A stretch of DNA of 61,979 nt from Neolentinus lepideus HHB14362 ss-1 (GCA_001632425.1 KV425609.1:146441-208419), one strand, 5' to 3'; positions 33,480 through 46,785 are shown, counted from the stretch's first letter. Made by a program: numbers and translations. The notes: generated by a model from the letters alone, not told the origin.

Positions 33480-33760
33480 GCTGAAGAGGCGGAGTTGAGA
33501 AAGAGATGACGCCCACAAAACCTGACTCCGCGGTCTTTTAACCAGGATAACAGGCTGTGAATGCGTGGAAGGTCACAAGGGGACCACACGGACATCACCG
33601 TTTCTGATCGAAGATGGCGCTTTCAGCGTCAATGCGCGTCTGAATATGAGTGGTGTCAATCATTAATAGGCTCGGAGACTCCCCTAGGGCGTCACTTTCT
33701 GTAGACCTGTGATTAGACATTGAACATTAAGAAAATACTCAGCGTTTTTCAGGCGAGATA

Positions 33761-34756
33761 GACTCGGAGTCGTCGATGACTACCTGCAGAGAGGTCAAGG
33801 CCCCTCTGTCAACAATGTAGAAACCCGCTTGCTTGACCACCATGTACAGGAAAGCGGTAATAATAGCTCTCGTTTGACTGGCGGTGCTCGGCGCTGATTG
33901 CGCGGTCGAAAGTCGAAACTAAGTGGAATGATGTTATACAGTTATAGGGCCCGACTACGAACAGTATTACTTATTACTCCGAGCTGGAGGACAGCTTCAC
34001 CGGAACATCTTGGTTATCCACTTGCGGTCCAAAGTCACAGTATTCCGAGAAGATAACCTTAAGGATAAGCCACACTCAGGCTACGGGTGGCAACACCACC
34101 GCACCCGCCATCTGGGTGCTCGAGGCCCGAGGCATTCACGTCTAAGGAGAATATATATATTAACAATATTATCCTAAGGCACTGGCTGCCGCCGGGCGTA
34201 TACCTTGCGACCCGGTATGATTTTCCTACTGTAAGTCGAGTGTTTATGTTTAGACGACTGCGCTGCGGGTAGATGTCGCTTCAATGAATCAACTTCTCTA
34301 CTCCGCGATAGGTGCGCTCGAAACGGTGCTAGCGATGTGAGGACAGCAGCGAAAACTAGGTCGGTAAGCGTTATCGAGAGCAGTGACGGTTGATGCTTAC
34401 CTGAGAGGACAGCAGCGAAGACTGGTTAGGTCGACAACTTAAAGCTATACCTCCAATTTTTATTTGATCCTCCCGGATGAGCAAAGGACCACATGTCCTC
34501 CGCCTGCTGATGTGAGACGAGCGTCAATGGATACGCCGCACAGCAGACGCCACGCCGGGCGGGATACATTGCACCAAGGCAAGGGTACGGAGTTGATTAA
34601 ACTCTGTGTTAACCGCTGCTCTAAATCAGATGAATGTGTAGGGCTACCATTTGTGACATGTTGGACGATACCGAGCCACGGATGACAAACATACGCAAAC
34701 AATAGCAGGAATTTGGCTCCGGGAGAATACCTTGCGACCAGCAAGGTAAATTTTCT
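33761..34756. other. Spacer between duplication copies, no gene seen
   Basis: About 1 kb between the clear end of copy A and the start of copy B. A short motif around 33950-34010 (GACAGCTTCACCGGAACAT) resembles 41325-41345, suggesting the homologous block may extend further but has diverged. No gene or RNA is supported. Confidence 0.35.
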
Positions 34757-36804
34757 TTCTGTTTCTTTCTTGATCTCCCGGCCTATCGCCGTCGTTGATT
34801 TCGCGACGTATCGAGCATCTATGGGCCAGCAATCCAGGCGAATTACCCAGCGCTGTCAAGTACGGCGATGCCATTACACTATGAACTGACACAACCTCTG
34901 CGAGTCAACGAAGCGTACTGACCGTGGAAGCTTGTTGTTCTGCGAAGATCCGCTGTGATCTCGTGAGTGGCATTCTGACATATTAAGACTCGCTGTATTG
35001 CCCTCGGGAACATCCTGGCTAATTAAAGACATCCATCCTGGCGGCAGAGGTTGGTCCCTCACATACTCTGTCGACTGCGTTGCTGCTTTCCCCAGGACAA
35101 TCGGGCCCGATAATCGTTCTCTTACCCGGGCCATCAATTTTCAATTATCTCGGATTCGGACCCTTTGTGTCTGTCCGACGTCGACATTGGGTTATGCCTT
35201 ATCGTAAGCTACGAGCGCTACCTCTGCCGGGAACCTCTCGTAAAGCCGAATACGATTTTCACCGGCAGACTACACTTCTATCATCACCAAAGGTCCGCAC
35301 GAGGACCATCTGCTGATTGGCTTCTCTCCTTGAGTCAAAGATCCCACTTGATAACATCGATCCCCTTCGAATTTTGCAGTCCTTTCTAACAGCGCTGCGG
35401 GACTGCCTCCTTAGATATCTAACGACGCTCTTCAGTGTCTTGAGCACTGACTGGCCTCTTCAGACCACTGCTGCCACCACGGACGTTAGAACTGCACTTG
35501 ACTCTAGTTCTCCATACCCGTCTGTACACTGAGACATCGTAGCCTTCCCGCGCGTACCACCAACTGAATAACCGTCAAACACATCGCAGCCTTATAGAGC
35601 TTCATTCCTAGCTTTCCCCGCGTGCAGAGGTACCACTGACTTCGACGACTGAAATCGGCGTTTTCTCTGCGATTGAGCTTGGAGCTAGGCTCTATGTTAA
35701 TCTGGGCGCGCACGCATGATATTCTTCGACTTCTGAGTGTAATAATGGATGTCGGTGCTCTCGTTTGTTTATGTCCGGCGCTTCCTAAGGTTCATGGGAA
35801 GGTGTCACTATCTACATACGGTTACAGGCATCGGCGAAAAAAAAGTAAGCACCTTTACTGGAATATGACGCTTGCCGTCCCCACCACCTTTGTCCTTGAC
35901 CACAGGTACTGTGGCGACTGTAATCAACATTACATTCCCCCGACTCGAACTGTAGTAAGCAATCTATCGACACGAGTCTTGTGTATCCTGTCCCGGCACC
36001 TCTAGCCGCCTTGAATAAGTCAGCAATGAGAGCGGCTTCGTCCCATTCCCTTCTGGCGCTACACGCTCGGACCGTCTGACGACACCGATGCCGTTCGAAC
36101 GCATATCTGTATCCTATGCTGCCGGCGGCTGTGGTGTGTCACTGCGTCGACATAGCGCTCTATCCGTCCGTGGTCAGTTTATAGATCCAAGGTCGTTCAT
36201 GGGTCACGTCCACTTTCGATGGCACCGCTGCAAGTTTCGGCGGGGCTGAAAACTCGCAAGTGGGCATCAATCTCATGTGGCCCTTCCAATCGATGGCAGG
36301 GCTGACCGCGGCGCCTCTTGCTGATCAGTACCTGCATATCCCACAGCGAAAGCAACGGTTGGGTGTTTTAATTGTGAGTGTATCAGGTACTGATCTATCT
36401 CCGTTCTCAAGATAATTATTGTACTTTTCTTAGCTCCGTTCTACATCATTCGGAAGAACAAACGTGTTTATTGTATTATCCGGCGAGTGTCCATTTGATT
36501 ACGAAAATCTTCCACTTTCGTGCGTCTTTTGGGTTCAAACATCCCGTAAACAATACAGACGGTCAGAGTATGGAGCGTCTGTTTCACTTTTTATCCATAA
36601 CGAGTTTGGTAAGAGCAACTCCAGAGTGGGAGGGATAAGGGTTGGATCCCCTGGCCTAGTACTAAAACACGTCGACTTTCCCGTGGCTTATTGTGTTGGG
36701 TCGAAGGATAGCCGAAGGAGATGTTCAAGATAAATGTAAGATACACTGCAAGCCATGTAGACTCGCGGACAGGCCAGAAATTGTATACAGAATCGAATAG
36801 ACCA

Positions 36805-37800
36805 GCTTACGCTGCCGTTGTGGCTATAGCGGTTGGTCATCGCTACATCTGTTACAGATATACATTATTTTGACAGAATCACTATTGCATGCTGATCCGA
36901 ATCTCACAGGTACCACGTTATATATCTTCTCCCGCTAGTGTCGTTCCCGAGTCCTCGTCTGGCGATCATAAGTGACCGGTGGCGAGCGCTGAAATGGAGG
37001 GCCGGCACGATGACACAGGACTTGCAACAGATGCGTAGAACCACAGGGTGCGCCGATCGTCAGGATCTGGATGAATCATTTGAATGGTGTTCTTTCCCAT
37101 TTGACTGTATGAGATAAGTCTGACAGCCCTGACGCATACAAGGTAACATATAATACTCATTTTTTTTGTCCACCGCATCATGTTCCTGATGTTCTGCATA
37201 GGAAAGATACCCCACCCACAAATTTCGGAAATACAGCGTATTCTCCAGAACCCTGCGAAGCACCGCATCACCTTTACTATTTCCGAGCCCGAGCTACACG
37301 CCCTGAGACGTCGTCAGCTATTAGCTCTCTTCTCTCGTCAGTCTATCAATTCCGTAGAGCCGCTCTTCCACGAGCCTCTCGCCATCTTCGCTGAGAAACT
37401 CGTGTCAGCTAAGGAGGACGTTTTATATGACGCTTTCCGCTGTCTTGCAGTAGATGCGGTCTGTCTCTTCTCATTTGGCGGCAGTGCAGGCTGTCTCTAA
37501 GCAAAGAATCTCGACGTCCTACACTTGTGGCTGTCGATGGATTGCTGGAGGGATCATACATTGTGGGTTGGTCGCGCTAGCTTTTCCAAGTCATATTCAA
37601 TGGCTCTGACCGGGACTACCGAATCTTGAAGCACACACTTTTCCTGGGATTCTTGAATTCATCAAGAGGTTGCCGAGATATACGCATCTGTTGTAGCAAA
37701 CAGGATTTTCGTGCGTCTCTATTTCGTGTTCGCGCTGACTATATTACAGATTTTTAACATATTTACAGAGATATCGAGAAAGCCAGTCTGTACTATGTGT
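36805..37800 (+). pseudogene. Cytochrome P450 relic (copy B)
   Basis: The homologue of the copy A relic. An anchor remnant near 36810 has a lost frame. An exon follows with ITFTISEPELHALRRRQLL, then FSRQSINSVEPLFHEPL, CLAVDAVCLFSFGG and GCL, ending in a stop at 37500. It retains the helix C exon missing from copy A but again has no ExxR or heme-binding region. The two relics preserve different parts, so both derive from a more complete ancestor. Confidence 0.62.
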
Positions 37801-38036
37801 AAATTTCGACCGAACTGACTTGAGTACCTGGGAGCAAATTTCCTTCGAGCGTAAACAGTCAGTTCTCTAATCTCGTTTTCCATCTGCATTCATCCTACAT
37901 GGAAAATGAACCGAATACAAACAATACAACATATGTATTCATACGCACTTAATACAATACCCGACGATAGTCGTGCAAATGCTTCCTAGCTAGTTGAGTC
38001 AAGTACTCCTTTGCCTTTTCCGTATGATTCCAGCGG

Positions 38037-40023
38037 CTACACACAGGGTGTTCTGAGCCATGGAAAGGAGTAGAGATAATTCACGCTCACCATCTCGTCC
38101 ACCATCTCGACCGTCTCCCGAAGTACCGTTATCTGGTTCTGAGGGCGAAGATTATTAACGGAGAGACCATAGATAGGAAGCGTCACACTTGCCGTCACAC
38201 TTGTCGTCACAGGGGGCCGCCAGCCACGTACCACAGGGGGAGAGGTGCCTGAGGAGAGCTCAGCGGTTGCCCTTCCATGTTTCCAAACATATGCCCTGGC
38301 ATTCAAACTGAGGGTATACATGGAATCAGGTGAGTTTGAAAGTAGTGTCAACAGTAACACACCTCGCAAGGAGTGTATTGGCATACACTGTAATCATTTC
38401 GAATGATTAGATGCAGGTTCAGACCGCTCCGAGATGCGGTAACACGCACGTTTACTCTGAATTTCCACCAGACCCATGAAGACTAGTTGACGATGTATAG
38501 ACGCATACTACATATGCTATAATGATTGATCATTAGACTCATCATGCGAAAAGCAAGACCTTACCGTTATCAGAATCAGTACGCCAACGACACTGGACAT
38601 CCATTGACTGTCAGCTATCATATATAGTCAACACATTTGGTACGAACGACGTTATAAGCCCGGTGTGGATCACGTATGCCATCAGGAGCTTGATGCTGCT
38701 ATTGGTGCTGAGAGAGGATCATTAGATACAGCGGTAGAATAACTGTGGATTCATTACCTCTCGAACCCAGTCCTTTGACGTTTTAAGGATACTATAAGGG
38801 AAGTTGCGACGACAATGTCGGCTGCCGCACCACTCGACAATCCAACGGCCAGAGTTGACTGGGCAGCCGGTCTTACTTGGAGTACTGCTTCTCTGGCAAT
38901 AGGTATGACGTACCAGGGGTAACCGTTGTGAATGGAACTCGTTCCAGTTAGGAACAGTATATCTGGACAAGTATGAAGAGAAGTAAAATAACACCAAGGT
39001 GATCATACCCACAGAAGTGTTGCTGCCGCTACGGCACCCAGTGAACATCATACGAGTCTACTATTGGCAAGAGAACTCACTAATTCCAAAAACTGCGGGA
39101 CATTAGTGAGATGCGGAAAGCGTAGAATGATGGAAGTACACACCAAATCTCCCCAGCGCTAGTATCACCTGAAAGATATCGGTTTAATTCGTGCCAGTAC
39201 TATGATATAACTACGACATACCAACAAGAGAGTCAGAGGTATATTGTGCTGGCTCACTGAAGCGAACTCAAATGTCACTGACGCATTCTCTTTGTGAACG
39301 ATGCAGACCTACTGATCCAGACTCTTCGAATATAGAAGCTGCAGGGGGTGCAACCGTAATCCAGGATTATTGTATACATGGGGAGTTTCAGAGAAGACCT
39401 ACGAGTGTGCGACACCAGACATGAGGATCTGGTTAGAGTTAGCCGAGCGCTGGTCCTGCAATGGATTATCTCGTCAACATACCCCGAAAATGACTGTCAC
39501 CTGGATAGTAGTATAAGATGTCAGCCTGTGTCAATATCACCAGACGCACAGACTCACACCGACGCTCCTGTACAAGACAGATGAAGGGACAAATTATTTC
39601 TGTATAAGTACATACTAACCAATAGATCTCGCTAAGGTGGCTTTCGTTCCCGAAATTGGTGATCAGATAATTGTATATGAAGTCGACACAGAAGGCCGTG
39701 TGAGCAGTCTCAATGAAGCTAACAAATCCAGTCAGCCTAGCAGATGTGACTGAGACATGCTCACCATATAACAGCCACCTTCCAATTTAACGATGTGTCA
39801 GATCTGTGAGAAGAGAGAAGGGCAGATATCATACCAGCGTCTTAAGCGTCAGCCTGTCACTCGGGTAGTTTTGGTAGTATATGAATGTTTGAAGTATGGA
39901 TACACCATACAGACTGGCTTTGTATAAGCGATGAGGTCTTTTTAGTTATTGTCGACTTGCTCACATAGCAGCTATGAATAGCGAAACCAAAAAGGTGCCT
40001 CCGACGTCCTGAACGATAGCCAT
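38037..40023 (-). pseudogene. DUF6534 membrane protein gene, copy B, probably non-functional
   Basis: The exon order of copy A is recognisable: start at 40023 (MAIVQDVGGTF), the 10-nt WSVG exon, the VILMSGVAHS-type exon, FYIRRVWIM, TDIVVATS, RQRTGFE, NARAYVW and an end at 38037. Most splice sites are kept. At the exon 12/13 boundary, however, the base change that makes GGGT-GTGATC into GGGT-ATGATC removes the donor used in copy A; the remaining GTATGA donor leads to a stop in exon 13. The last intron has a triplicated GTGACG(A/G)CAA motif and a GC donor, and can also be read through in frame. I call it a likely pseudogene; transcript data could overturn this. Confidence 0.55.
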
Positions 40024-40179
40024 GCTGAAGAGGCGGAGCTCAGAAAGAGACGGCGCCCACAAAACTTGATCCCGAGATCTTTTAACCGGGATAACAGGCT
40101 GTGAATGCAGGGACGATGACAAGGAGATCACACAAGCATCACCATCTCTGATCGAAGACGCTGCTGTCAGCGTAACCGT

Positions 40180-40735
40180 GCACAGTGGGAGGATGGTCGT
40201 GTCTCCCCTTCTGACACGCGCCTACGTGGTGTGCTATCGGTGCCCGAGAAGATCTGACACGCACCTATGTGGGGTACTTCGGTACCCGAGAAGATCCGAG
40301 GGAAACAACGGTTTGATTGCTTCCGAGAAAAGAACCATCCAAGAATGAGACAGGTGGCGATTTATCTGCGGTCTCGTCCCCGATATCCGAGAAATCGTGT
40401 AGTTGATATCCGCCATCAACCAACAATTGGAACATAAGCATTTCGCTGAGCTTCGAGTTCTACGGATAATCCCGGCATCAGCCTCTCTGTGATTTTCGAT
40501 TATGGACACACCTACTCATTAGCGAGGCTGGTAAAAACTGGAAAGTTTGACTTGCAAATATACCTATCTTTTCAAATATATTTCTGATAGGTCTATTGTC
40601 GAGGCCGATACCCAGACTATAGGATATTCACTGTTATAAGACGACATCCAAGATAGAATATGAAACTGAAACATCAAACCCGTTAGAGTTGTATTTTGTC
40701 CGAAACATTAATCCGATGTGAGTAGTGCTAATCAT
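40180..40735. other. Insertion specific to copy B, with a 43-bp tandem repeat
   Basis: Copy A has no counterpart to these ~550 bp. They begin with two imperfect 43-bp repeats (40210-40252 and 40253-40295: TCTGACACG(C)(G/A)CCTA... ending CCCGAGAAGA). No gene is visible, and no TIR or duplication was recognised at the borders. Confidence 0.45.
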
Positions 40736-40830
40736 TGGGCAGTGATTTGGAGCGCAGCGAGACTTACCTAGAGCGTCACTTTCTGTAGACCTGTGATTGG
40801 ACATTCAGCATTCACAAAATACTCGACCAG

Positions 40831-42010
40831 TTATGCATCACTTCAGCACCTTATGATCGATTACATGCCTTCCTGCGAGGCCCCGGGGACGGCGTGCGCC
40901 CGCATTTGGAAAGAAGTCGCTCTAGAGGCTCCCACTATGAATAACGTTTAAAGACGATTAGATACATCTAGTGAGACCAAGATGCATCGAAATACTTCTC
41001 GACAAGCTCCGACCGATTACACTGTTCCAGACTTGAAGTGATCTGGCTCCTAGAGTCCATATGAAATCACCGATCATAGCGGTGATGATGGTGTTGTAAT
41101 GCTATAACGCTCCAGTTGCCGCGAGACTGGCCCCACTCATAAGACGTTTCTGATATTCCTAACTATAGCTATTGAGTTTCGCAGGTGGTTATGCGACATT
41201 CGGAAGGAGAATCTTCTTCAATTCAGTCGGACGCTGCCCCCAGTCTGAGATCTATCAGGCGAGTAAGTTGAATGATGTTGAGTATAGGGACTACAAACAG
41301 CTTCAGGATTACTCTGGGTTGGACGACAGCTTCGCCGGAACATAGCAGGTATGGGCACGAGTCAAGACACCAAGACACTGCCGGTGGCCCACCGGTCGTG
41401 CGACCGCATGCTCCGCAGGACACGTCCGGCAATGAAGGACAACCAGAATTCTGATTGGTCCGTGCTGTTCCGAACGTATCCGTGCTTCTATCCACTCAGT
41501 TTGCAGCAGTATCATCCTTGCGATGGGCATGGCAAGTACGTTGATTAGCATGAATGCCTGTGAGAAACTGACCCTTGTTTGTAGTTTCCCTTTGGCCCAC
41601 TGGTGTCGCTCGCGTGCAGGGCGTCTGCTGAATATTCAGACAGTTGGCTGTGCATGCCGAGGTCTCTGCGTGACACTGTGGCCTTTTCGGACCACGGCGA
41701 TCAACTTGAATACTAGGACCCACAAACTGTGGGCACCAATATCATGACCGGTGAGAGCGCTCTCCCCGGCAATCTCCCATTCTGACAGCATCGAGCGCAT
41801 CGGAAATACGTAAGGCCTTAATCTCCCTTGATGCATTCCCGGCATGACTATCATATCTCTTTCCAATGATAGCAACACTCGCTTGATGTCTCAGGCAGGT
41901 CCACCGTACAGCAGATCATACTATCAGGATGGCGGACTATAAAGGCTGCGCACTGAGGGCGTAGTTCGGGCTCGCTCGCCACATTGCATCGTCGAACAAC
42001 GTCGTCTTCT
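40831..42010. other. No gene seen; upstream region of the reductase gene
   Basis: About 1.2 kb. Minus-strand open frames at 41223-41878 contain a few hydrophobic stretches (MLINVLAMPIARMILLQ) that might be exons of a membrane protein, but I could not link them by phase or family. The promoter of the gene starting at 42011 lies at the right end. Confidence 0.3.
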
Positions 42011-45000
42011 ATGGCTCATCAATCTGAATGGAAATTACCTCCTCTAGACGGCTCTGTAGCATTTGCAGAACTAGTGGACTTTCGCCTCCAACACAATTCT
42101 GATCGCACCTTTGCAGTCTTCCCTTCGGACGTGTCGGATGGCGAGCCTATCCACATCACATATTTAGAGTGGTGTCGTGCCATCCATCGTGTCGCTCACA
42201 TACTTCGTCCCAAGGCCGAGTTTGAATCTCGCCAGGTGGTGGGAATAGTCGTCAACTGCGACACTCTAATGTACTCTACAATCATAGTGGCCCTGATTCG
42301 GGCTGGTTTCATAGTGAGGACTTCTTGCACTCCAAATCATGGTTGATATCTTATGCATCTTCTCCAGCCGTATCCCATGTCCAACCGCAATTCGCCTGCC
42401 GCTGTCAGTCACATGCTGCAGCAGACGTCCTGCCACCATCTCATAACGACGTCTGCTTCCCTTGGCTCGCTCATCTCTGGAATAAAAGCCGAGCTTTCGA
42501 CCATAAACTATGACCTGAAAATAGACGAATTGCCCTCACTCTACGACGCTTTCCCTCGCCTCGGTCAGGAAACAGCGGACTATCCGTTCACTCCGTATCC
42601 TGCAGTGACGAACTGCAAGTCAGACGATATCGCTATCTACCTGCACTCTTCTGGTTCCACGGGATTCCCGAAGTCGATTCCTCACTCAAACAGGACTCTT
42701 GGGGGCATATATAACGGGCGTGAGTAACAGACTGTGCTGGTTTCGGTAGGGGTGACATAATTGCTAACGTGTGCTCATATAATCAGCTCTGGGAGCGGAT
42801 ATGTACAGGTATCACAAGCACTTGAGGTTCGGTGCACTAGCTCTGCCAACGTTCCACTTACTGGGGCTGTCTTACCAAGTGTTTACACCGTTGGTAGATG
42901 GTACCAGCGTTGCCATGTTTGAGCCCAAGTACCCCGCTCTTCCCATCATTCCCGGGCCAGAAAATACTTTAGAAGGAATGAAACGAACTAAGGTCAACGC
43001 TATCATCTGCGTGCCAACATTCTTAGAGGTACGATCTATGGAATAATATGCATCGTCCCGAGTTTTCTGAAACTCTAATGCATAGCTCTGGTCAGAGTCC
43101 GAAGACGCCTTGGCATTCTTAGCAGAAATGGAGATCGTGGTAAGCAGCTAACCCGGTCGAGCCGTACGTATATTGTGAGCTTGCGTCCTTGGCAGATCTT
43201 TGCTGGTGGACCTCTGTCACGCCAGATTGGTAACAAGATCGCCTCCAAGGGCGTGCATCTCCAGTCTGGTTATGGCAGTACCGAGTGCGGCGCTGTGGCA
43301 TACTTCATACCGCCGGAAGGGATTATTGGTCCCATGGACTGGGAGTACCTAGCTTTCGACCCAAACTTCTCCATCCGGATGATTCCACAGGATGAGGCAC
43401 AGTTTGAACTGCATGTTCTCGTACGTGTATTATATTAATGCCTATACTTCTGTCAGTCATATATTGATCGGAACGTTGTGAACAGCACAACGAAAAGCAT
43501 CCTTTGCCTATCCATAATCTTCCAGATGTCCCCGGTTACGCGAGCTCAGACCTTTTTGAGAAGCATCCGACGCAGGAAGGCCTTTGGAAGATGTGAGGCA
43601 CACTTTGTCCTTAAGTATGTCCCATTATTGTATTGACCGATATTAATCTTAGCATTGGGCGAGTCGACGATGTCATAATTCTTGCTTCTGGTAAGCACCG
43701 TGGCAATACAACTTGACGTCTGAGACTCATCGACTCGTCATATCAGGGGAGAAGACAGTACCCGCTCCTATCGAAGGGAAGATCCTGACGTCACCTCTTG
43801 TAGCGGGAGCTATGATGGTTGGTCATGGGCATAACGAAGTCGGCATTCTCATAGAACCGAGACCTGAATATGCTATCAACCCTGCAGATGAGACAGCTTT
43901 AGCTGGATTCCGAAACTTGTTATGGTTTGTGGCACGATATTCGAGGTCCTGACGGTGCTGAAAATTCTTTCAGGCCTGTCATCGAAGAGGCTAATAACGA
44001 CGCTCCAACCTTCAGCCGTATATTCAAGGAGATGATCCTTGTGACATCACCTGATAAGCCAATGCGCCGTGCAGCGAAGGGAACTGTAATCAGAAAAGCG
44101 ACAATCGCCGATTATTCCAATGAGATCAACGAACTGTTGGTCTTTAGCTGTTCCGCAGTCAATTAGGCGTGCTGATGCTTTGCATAGCTACGGGAAAATG
44201 CAATCGAGCAGAGGCGACAACGTCGAGCCTCCGAAGAGTTGGGAGATCCCTGATATTGAAGAGTGGCTTATGATACAGGCGCAGGACATCAACAAAATGA
44301 GTCATGTCAAGAAGCCTGATCCTGATCTTGACCTCTTTGCTCAAGGCTTCGACAGGTGAGTAGGGTGGAGTTGTGCTGACCTGACATCGATTAAACTTCT
44401 TGATTTAGTTTAAGTGCCACATTCCTTCGTAATCGTATCATAGGATCGCTTCGGTCATCTGAAGACCCTGCAGCTAAGACTGCGGCAACGTCCGTGTCTC
44501 AAAACTTCGTCTTCGCGAACAACACCGTTCGTTCGTTAGCCCCAGCTATCTACCGACTTATATTCCCTCTGTCCAATGGTCATGTTCCCGATCGTCATGC
44601 GGCGGCAATGAAGTCACTGATTATGAAGTACTCCGCGGACATGCCCACGGCGGATGCAAGCCCGGCCTGCCCTCTACCAGCCACATCAACTGTGCTCGTC
44701 ACAGGGACCACTGGAGGTTTAGGGTCGTATATATTGTGGATGTTGCTCGAAGATGAAAAGGTCGACCGTGTCTATGCCTTCAATAGGAAGTCTGCTCGGG
44801 CGCCTCTGGCTGAGCGACAGAAGGGAGCTTTCAAAGATCGAGGCTTACCAGTCAACTTATTAGACTCCTCAAAGCTCGTACTGGTGGAGGGCGAGGAATC
44901 AAAGACGAAATTGGGCCTCGACAGTGCTTTGTATGAGGAGGTTTGTTGGTAGTAATGACATATCTTCTGTGCAACAATTGCTAACTGCCAGACAATAGCT

Positions 45001-46091
45001 AAGGACTACTTGCACGCAAATCATTCACAATGCCTGGAGGCTAGACTTCAACCTCGCTGTCTCATCGTTTGAGTCAAACATCGAAGGTGTACGAAATCTC
45101 ATAAACCTGGGACTTGCATCTCCTTATGCTTCGAATTTCCGCTTCGTCTTCACGTCGTCGATTAGTGTCTCACAAGGTTGCGATAGGGAAAGGGGTTTGT
45201 TCCCAGAGGAGTCGGATCTACCTATGGATGTCGCTGTGGGAGCAGGATATGGAGAAAGCAAGTTTGTTTCTGAGCAGGTAGGCCGCACTGCTATACATCA
45301 TATTTTAGAGGCATGTTCCCAGTCTCATATTCGATGCAGCTTCTCTTGAAGGCCGCTGAACGTGGAATTCAAACCATCTCTCTAAGGATCGGGCAAATCT
45401 GCGGCGGCGAACCCGACGGATCCTGGGCTACAACGGACTGGGTGCCTATTATTATCAAGTCGAGTAGATGTATGGGATGTCTACCAGACGGACAAGGTGT
45501 AAGCCAATACATCGGGTGCTATGTTTACTTTCGGCTTAAATCGTGTTATCTTCAGGTGGTAACTTGGATGACTTCAGAAGTAGTCGCGCGGGCTGTTCTA
45601 GATGTTGCATTCAAAAGCGAAAGACCACCGTCTACCCTTAATGTACTCCATCCGCATCCTGTGTCGTGGTCCAACATTATGGAATGTGTCAGAACAGCTC
45701 TGGTTAAGACCGTGGACCACGGGAAGAGCAACCCTCTCCCATTCGTATCGTTCAAACAGTGGGTAACGTTGCTTGAGAAAAAGGCTGTTAGTGCCACTGA
45801 GAGCGACATGCAAACCATTGTGAGTAGCTAGTTTTCATTGGGAACTTCCTCTCTAACAAGGTCTTGAAACAGCCCGCCATCAAGATCCTACCGTTCTTCC
45901 AAAGCATGGCTCAGGCTGACGAATTGATGTGTGCTTCTGGGGACACTGACACCGAAGTTGGTGGTATACCACGGTTCGCAACCCAGAAAGCCCAGGCAGT
46001 GAGCCGAACACTACGGAATGCCCCACGGCTCACCATAGAAGATGCAGAGAGATGGGTTATGTACTGGAACCGGAAAGGGTTCTTTGGATAG
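42011..46091 (+). CDS. Adenylate-forming reductase (A-T-R, NRPS-like)
   Basis: Such enzymes activate a carboxylic acid as an adenylate, load it on a carrier domain and reduce it to an aldehyde. Fifteen exons: 42011-42313, 42368-42719, 42787-43028, 43086-43139, 43196-43420, 43486-43592, 43653-43690, 43747-43924, 43974-44135, 44188-44355, 44409-44940, 44999-45277, 45340-45498, 45556-45819, 45873-46091; 1093 aa, all phases consistent. Adenylation: LHSSGSTGFPKS (about 193-204), GYGSTECG, GRVDDVIILASGEK. Carrier: GFDSLSATF, phosphopantetheine Ser610. Reductase: VTGTTGGLGSY (about 707-717) for NADPH and YGESK (Tyr871, Lys875). No condensation domain. The substrate is not predictable by eye; basidiomycete relatives reduce aryl or amino acids. 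No convincing cluster partners besides P450 relics nearby. The ATG at 42011 is preferred over an upstream TTG. Confidence 0.92.
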
Positions 46092-46785
46092 GGGCGTCCT
46101 GAATTAATACACAAGCCTTGATACAGCATATAATGTGGGAGTGTCCGTCGTTTGGTCGCCAGACTCTACGGTGATGTAGGAAGCATCTGATGTATCGGTG
46201 TTCTTCGTCGAATTCCATCGGAAAGTCCGAAGTCCTTGCCCGTTGGACGTGAAATTCTATAGTGAGAATTGAACTATCCGAGTACGGTTCACGTTTACCT
46301 TTAAACGAATCAAAAACACTTCATTCAGCAAGAAGGCTTGCTGCGGCTTCTGTTAATCACCTATATGGTGACCTTCCATGAGACTCTTAACACTAACACA
46401 TTAAAAGGTATATCATATGCGGCAATGAGAAACTTAGAACATGTTGTCGCAATCGCGCCCGTTGCCTATGACCTGACGACTGAGACAAGCGCACAGGGCA
46501 CGGGCTATCGGAGCGGCGCCCAGTATCTTGCTCTGTATACCAGTGTAGGCAGTATCTTGTGCTGCAGAGCCTTTAGATATCCCGAGTGCAAGTCGGACAA
46601 TGTCTACCAATTTGATCGCGGAATAGTATGCAACTTGGTACGCAGAATCACCCACCTTGGCCACTGTTGCTCCAAGGTCGACACAAGTTTGAGCCTGGTA
46701 AATGACCACAATGGACGTTTCCGCACCAACGAGAAAATAGAGCAAAATAGCGTAGAATTAGTTTTACATACTGCTGTTGAACCTT
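46092..46785. other. 3' intergenic region between convergent genes
   Basis: Shared downstream region of the reductase (plus) and CCT2 (minus). A plus-strand open frame across 46338-47081 is mostly antisense to the last CCT2 exons and has no family resemblance. Nothing else seen. Confidence 0.45.

Larger units (their letters stand above)
28462..33760. repeat. Segmental duplication, copy A
   Basis: From about 28462 (TTCTGTTTCTTTCTTG, CCGGCCTATCGCCGTCGTTG) to about 33760 the sequence is repeated in the same orientation from 34757 onward. By eye, identity is high with scattered small indels. It carries a plus-strand P450 relic and a minus-strand DUF6534 gene. The part 28462-30722 has no gene I can support; open frames are short and interrupted in both copies. 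It includes a CGNCNQYY-like CxxC pair near 29640. Confidence 0.85.
34757..40830. repeat. Segmental duplication, copy B
   Basis: Direct repeat of copy A, beginning TTCTGTTTCTTTCTTGATCTC at about 34757 and ending near 40830 (GCGTCACTTTCTGTAGACCTGTGATTGG, compare 33690). Relative to copy A it has an extra ~550 bp at about 40180-40735 and a different arrangement around 36700-37300. 34757-36800 holds no supported gene. Confidence 0.85.

Noticed and set aside
41984..42010. Upstream start for the reductase gene
   Set aside because: The apparent earlier start is TTG, not ATG; the first ATG in frame is at 42011.
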